From: UBA3871 sp041797745 | Lineage (GTDB): Bacteria > Bacillota > Clostridia > Peptostreptococcales > Anaerovoracaceae | Length of the DNA stretch: 8,517 bases | Assembly: GCA_041797745.1 (NCBI GenBank) | Contig: JBHBZU010000027.1 | Location: 1-8,517 of the forward strand | Reading direction: 5' to 3' | Shown here: piece by piece, positions 6,717 through 8,517 of the stretch | Layout of the letters: each line of letters starts with the position of its first letter | Numbering within the stretch: position 1 is the stretch's first letter | Notes under the pieces: model-generated | Databases searched by the model: none | What the model was told of the DNA's origin: nothing | Seen by the model: only the letters and a program-made list of their open reading frames with translations | Made by a program: the position numbers and the translations under genes

Positions 6717-6757
6717 TGACAGTTCGAAACCATCCTGTCAAAAAACAAAACTAAGGA
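6717..6757 (+). promoter_or_regulatory. Likely preQ1-I riboswitch
   Basis: TGACAG (6717-6722) pairs with CTGTCA (6735-6740), closing a 12-base loop TTCGAAACCATC, the same loop length as in the Bacillus queC aptamer. The loop ends in C6734 next to the stem, the place of the cytosine that pairs with the ligand. The A-rich tail (6741-6756), AAAAACAAAACTAAGG, closely resembles the tail of known class I preQ1 aptamers that docks on P1 and pairs with the loop; G6726 with C6751 and C6725 with G6755 are possible pseudoknot pairs. The tail runs into the Shine-Dalgarno sequence AAGGAG (6753-6758), which predicts translational shut-off by preQ1. The downstream gene is a queuosine precursor transporter. 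The loop differs from the commonest consensus, so confidence is not complete. Confidence 0.8.
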
Positions 6758-6769
6758 GAAAAATTAAAT

Positions 6770-7468
6770 ATGTCAAATGAAATCTTACTGGTACTGGGTA
6801 TGATTGGACTTTATATGTCTGTCATAATCTGGTACAAACTATTTGGAAAGTCAGGCCTTTACTGCTTTGTAGCCATTGTTACAGTTATTGCTAATATTGA
6901 AGTGCTGCTTTTGGTAGAGGCTTTCGGCATGGAACAGACACTTGGAAATGTTACCTTTGCAGCTATTTTTCTTGCAACGGACATGCTTAGTGAATTTGAG
7001 GGAAAAGTAGCGGCGGATAAGGCGGTAAAGATGGGAGCCCTTGCAATCTTACTCTTTACTGTATTCAGTCAGGCTTGGTTCTTGTTTACATCAAGTGCTA
7101 ATGACTGGGCAAGAGAAAGCTTTAATATGCTGTTTACTAACACGCCGAGAATCATGATTTCCAGTTTGGTGGTTTATGTTATTTCTCAGGAATTAGACGT
7201 ATTCCTATATCATTTTCTTTGGAAGAAAACAGAGGAACGTTCAGGGGACAAGGATAAATTCCTATGGATTAGAAATAACGGTTCCACGCTGACTTCGCAG
7301 TTGGTTAATACAGTTCTTTACAATCTGCTGGCCTTTTGGGGACTTTACGATGGAAAGACACTGTTTTCAATTATTGTAGCAGGTTATGCTATTTATGTAG
7401 TAACTTCACTATGTGATACTCCAATTATCTACATAGCGAGAAAATTAAAGAGGGCAGGAAAACTTTAA
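6770..7468 (+). CDS. Queuosine precursor transporter, YhhQ/YpdP (VUT, COG1738) family
   Basis: Family members import precursors of queuosine such as preQ0 or preQ1 for modification of the GUN-anticodon tRNAs (Asp, Asn, His, Tyr). The 232-residue product is of family length and has about six hydrophobic segments (near 4-22, 30-50, 86-106, 126-150, 178-192 and 198-218). Family marks are AAIFLATDMLSEFEGKVAA (64-82), SQELDVFLYHF (139-149) and a block with SQLVNTVLYNLLAFWG (176-191), matching the S...DT..FF region of YhhQ with some changes. A charged loop lies at 152-168. The upstream riboswitch candidate supports substrate preQ1 or a relative. The start has AAGGAG at 6753-6758, 11 bases upstream. 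The EamA gene follows after 16 bases. The exact substrate (preQ0, preQ1 or queuine) cannot be told from the sequence. Confidence 0.88.
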   Translation: MSNEILLVLGMIGLYMSVIIWYKLFGKSGLYCFVAIVTVIANIEVLLLVEAFGMEQTLGNVTFAAIFLATDMLSEFEGKVAADKAVKMGALAILLFTVFSQAWFLFTSSANDWARESFNMLFTNTPRIMISSLVVYVISQELDVFLYHFLWKKTEERSGDKDKFLWIRNNGSTLTSQLVNTVLYNLLAFWGLYDGKTLFSIIVAGYAIYVVTSLCDTPIIYIARKLKRAGKL

Positions 7469-7484
7469 CCTAAGGGGCAAGGAA

Positions 7485-8393
7485 ATGGGAGAGCTTTTAT
7501 TAGAAGAACAATATAAACGAGGAAATATGACCGTAGTCGAGAGAAACAGCGGAATTTCCATGATAATAGCACAATTAGTCTTCGGAACAGCCGGTGTGAT
7601 TACCAAGTCTGCCGTTCTCCCTGCAACCTTTGTAACCATGAGCAGAGGGGCAATGGGCTTTGTCTTCCTGTTCATGCTTTACAAATTTATGGGAATTGAA
7701 ATAAATTTTAAGGCAATCTGGCGAAATATAAAAATTCTTGTCATAACAGGAGCTTCACTTGCTACACATTGGATACTGATGTACGAGTCATACGCGTATA
7801 CAACAGTGGCAACAACTTCCTTGGTTTTCTACACGGCTCCAATCTTTGTAATATTGGCGTCTCCTTTTGTATTAGGAGAAAAGATGACTTTGAAAAAGTT
7901 GCTTTGCGTATTAACAGCCTTGGCGGGACTTAGCCTTGTCAGCGGTTTCTGGCAGGCAGGTTTTTCCGGTGGGAGAGAGCTTATCGGTGTAGGTCTTGCT
8001 TTGGGGGCAGCACTTCTTTACACTTGTGAAGTTTTTTTGTGCAAGAAGCTAAAGGATATTTCATCCTATGATGTGACCATCGTCAATATGATTATGATTT
8101 TTCTCGTTTCCGCAACAAATGCATTTTTCAGAGTGGAACCGGGGGATATTCATTTTACCGTGAAAAGTATTATTTTACTGGTAGTGCTTTGCTCTTTAAA
8201 TACAGCGGTCGCTTACGTTCTTTATTTTGGCGCTTTCAAAGTCATGCCGTCTCAAAGAGTAGCGATTCTCACATACATTTCGCCTGTTACCTCAGTTATT
8301 CTATCTGCAATGATACTGAAAGAACCGCTGGATATCTATGATATATTAGGTGGGATTCTTATTTTAGGTGCTTGCGCAGCCAGCGAGCAATAA
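7485..8393 (+). CDS. EamA (DMT superfamily) transporter, substrate unknown
   Basis: This is a 302-residue membrane protein with two repeated EamA units, about 24-154 and 166-299, giving roughly ten membrane segments. The repeats show parallel ends: YTAPIFVILASPFVLGEK (116-133) in the first and YISPVTSVILSAMILKEP (264-281) in the second, the usual P-x(4,8)-E pattern of drug/metabolite transporters. The ATG at 7485 has AAGGGG (7472-7477) at 7 bases; an in-frame ATG at 7527 with GAGG (7519-7522) at 4 bases is a possible alternative and would still keep all membrane segments. It is only 16 bases after the queuosine precursor transporter, so it is probably in the same riboswitch-controlled message. 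EamA proteins export or import amino acids, nucleosides and other metabolites; substrate cannot be predicted from family alone. Confidence 0.88.
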   Translation: MGELLLEEQYKRGNMTVVERNSGISMIIAQLVFGTAGVITKSAVLPATFVTMSRGAMGFVFLFMLYKFMGIEINFKAIWRNIKILVITGASLATHWILMYESYAYTTVATTSLVFYTAPIFVILASPFVLGEKMTLKKLLCVLTALAGLSLVSGFWQAGFSGGRELIGVGLALGAALLYTCEVFLCKKLKDISSYDVTIVNMIMIFLVSATNAFFRVEPGDIHFTVKSIILLVVLCSLNTAVAYVLYFGAFKVMPSQRVAILTYISPVTSVILSAMILKEPLDIYDILGGILILGACAASEQ

Positions 8394-8397
8394 AGTT

Positions 8398-8415
8398 TCG
8401 GCAAAGTTCTGCCGA
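8398..8415 (+). other. GC-rich hairpin between the EamA gene and tRNA-Arg
   Basis: TCGGCA (8398-8403) pairs perfectly with TGCCGA (8410-8415) around a 6-base loop. It starts 5 bases after the EamA stop and ends 6 bases before the tRNA. There is no T-run (CAATAT follows), so it is not a classical intrinsic terminator; it may stabilise the mRNA 3' end or mark processing of a read-through transcript into the tRNA. Confidence 0.5.
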
Positions 8416-8421
8416 CAATAT

Positions 8422-8498
8422 GTGCCTGTAGCTCAGCAGGATAGAGTGTTCGTCTCCGAAACGAAAGGTCGTGGGTTCGACTCCCATCAGGCACACCA
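8422..8498 (+). tRNA. tRNA-Arg (anticodon CCG), CCA encoded
   Basis: A complete cloverleaf can be drawn. Acceptor GTGCCTG (8422-8428) pairs with CAGGCAC (8488-8494) without mismatch. The D stem is GCTC/GAGT. The anticodon stem TTCGT/ACGAA encloses the loop CTCCGAA, with CCG at 8456-8458 read from the loop 32-38 as C-T-C-C-G-A-A (anticodon 8456, 8457, 8458). The variable loop is AGGTC. The T stem GTGGG/CCCAT holds loop TTCGACT. Discriminator A is 8495 and CCA is encoded at 8496-8498. Anticodon CCG reads the arginine codon CGG. No clear promoter is visible in the 28 bases between the EamA stop and the tRNA, so it may be made from a longer transcript. Confidence 0.95.
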
Positions 8499-8509
8499 AA
8501 GGAAAGAAA

Positions 8510-8517
8510 ATGTTAAG
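8510..8517 (+). CDS. Possible gene start, cut by window edge
   Basis: ATG at 8510 follows AAAGGAAAG (8498-8506), a reasonable Shine-Dalgarno sequence at normal spacing that begins at the last base of the tRNA CCA. Only two full codons (Met-Leu) are visible, so neither identity nor reality can be judged. Confidence 0.3.

Noticed and set aside
8398..8415. Hairpin as a rho-independent terminator for the EamA gene
   Set aside because: The stem is good, but no T-run follows (CAATATGT), so it is listed only as a hairpin.

Overview
The window looks like a stretch near the replication origin of a low-GC Firmicute, probably an anaerobic member of the Clostridia. The reasons are AT-rich coding and spacer sequence, strong AGGAGG-type ribosome binding sites, a TTG start, a tRNA with an encoded CCA, and above all the gene order jag - mnmE - mnmG - rsmG - parA - parB, which in Firmicutes sits close to oriC. 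Genus cannot be read from this sequence. All genes are on the + strand.

Region 1 (1-4269) holds the last codons of jag/khpB, a hairpin terminator, then mnmE and mnmG (the two halves of the tRNA wobble-uridine modification enzyme) and rsmG (16S rRNA m7G methyltransferase). mnmG and rsmG are separated by an unusual AT-rich gap of 164 bases.

Region 2 (4270-4673) is a gene-free spacer of about 400 bases that is full of signals. It has two identical 16-base palindromic parS centromere sites 254 bases apart. The first is buried in a 38-base near-perfect palindrome ending in a T-run, so it may also terminate rsmG transcription. Between the two sites lies a candidate structured RNA closed by a perfect 9-bp long-range stem. 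A consensus -10 box then drives parA. The -10 position and an AGGAGG show that ParA starts at a TTG (4674), not at the upstream in-frame ATG.

Region 3 (4674-6703) is parA-parB, with the ParB start directly abutting the parA stop, followed by a small DUF1294 membrane protein. A hairpin that contains the DUF1294 stop codon ends this unit. Chromosome partition works through ParB loading on the two parS sites and ParA ATPase; no noc paralogue lies between rsmG and parA.

Region 4 (6671-8393) is a queuosine-precursor salvage unit. It has a likely preQ1-I riboswitch whose 3' end runs into the Shine-Dalgarno sequence, a YhhQ/YpdP-type queuosine precursor transporter, and an EamA/DMT transporter 16 bases downstream. 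The promoter appears to be nested in the preceding gene end and its terminator.

Region 5 (8394-8517) has a GC-rich hairpin, a complete tRNA-Arg(CCG), and a possible start of another gene cut by the window edge.
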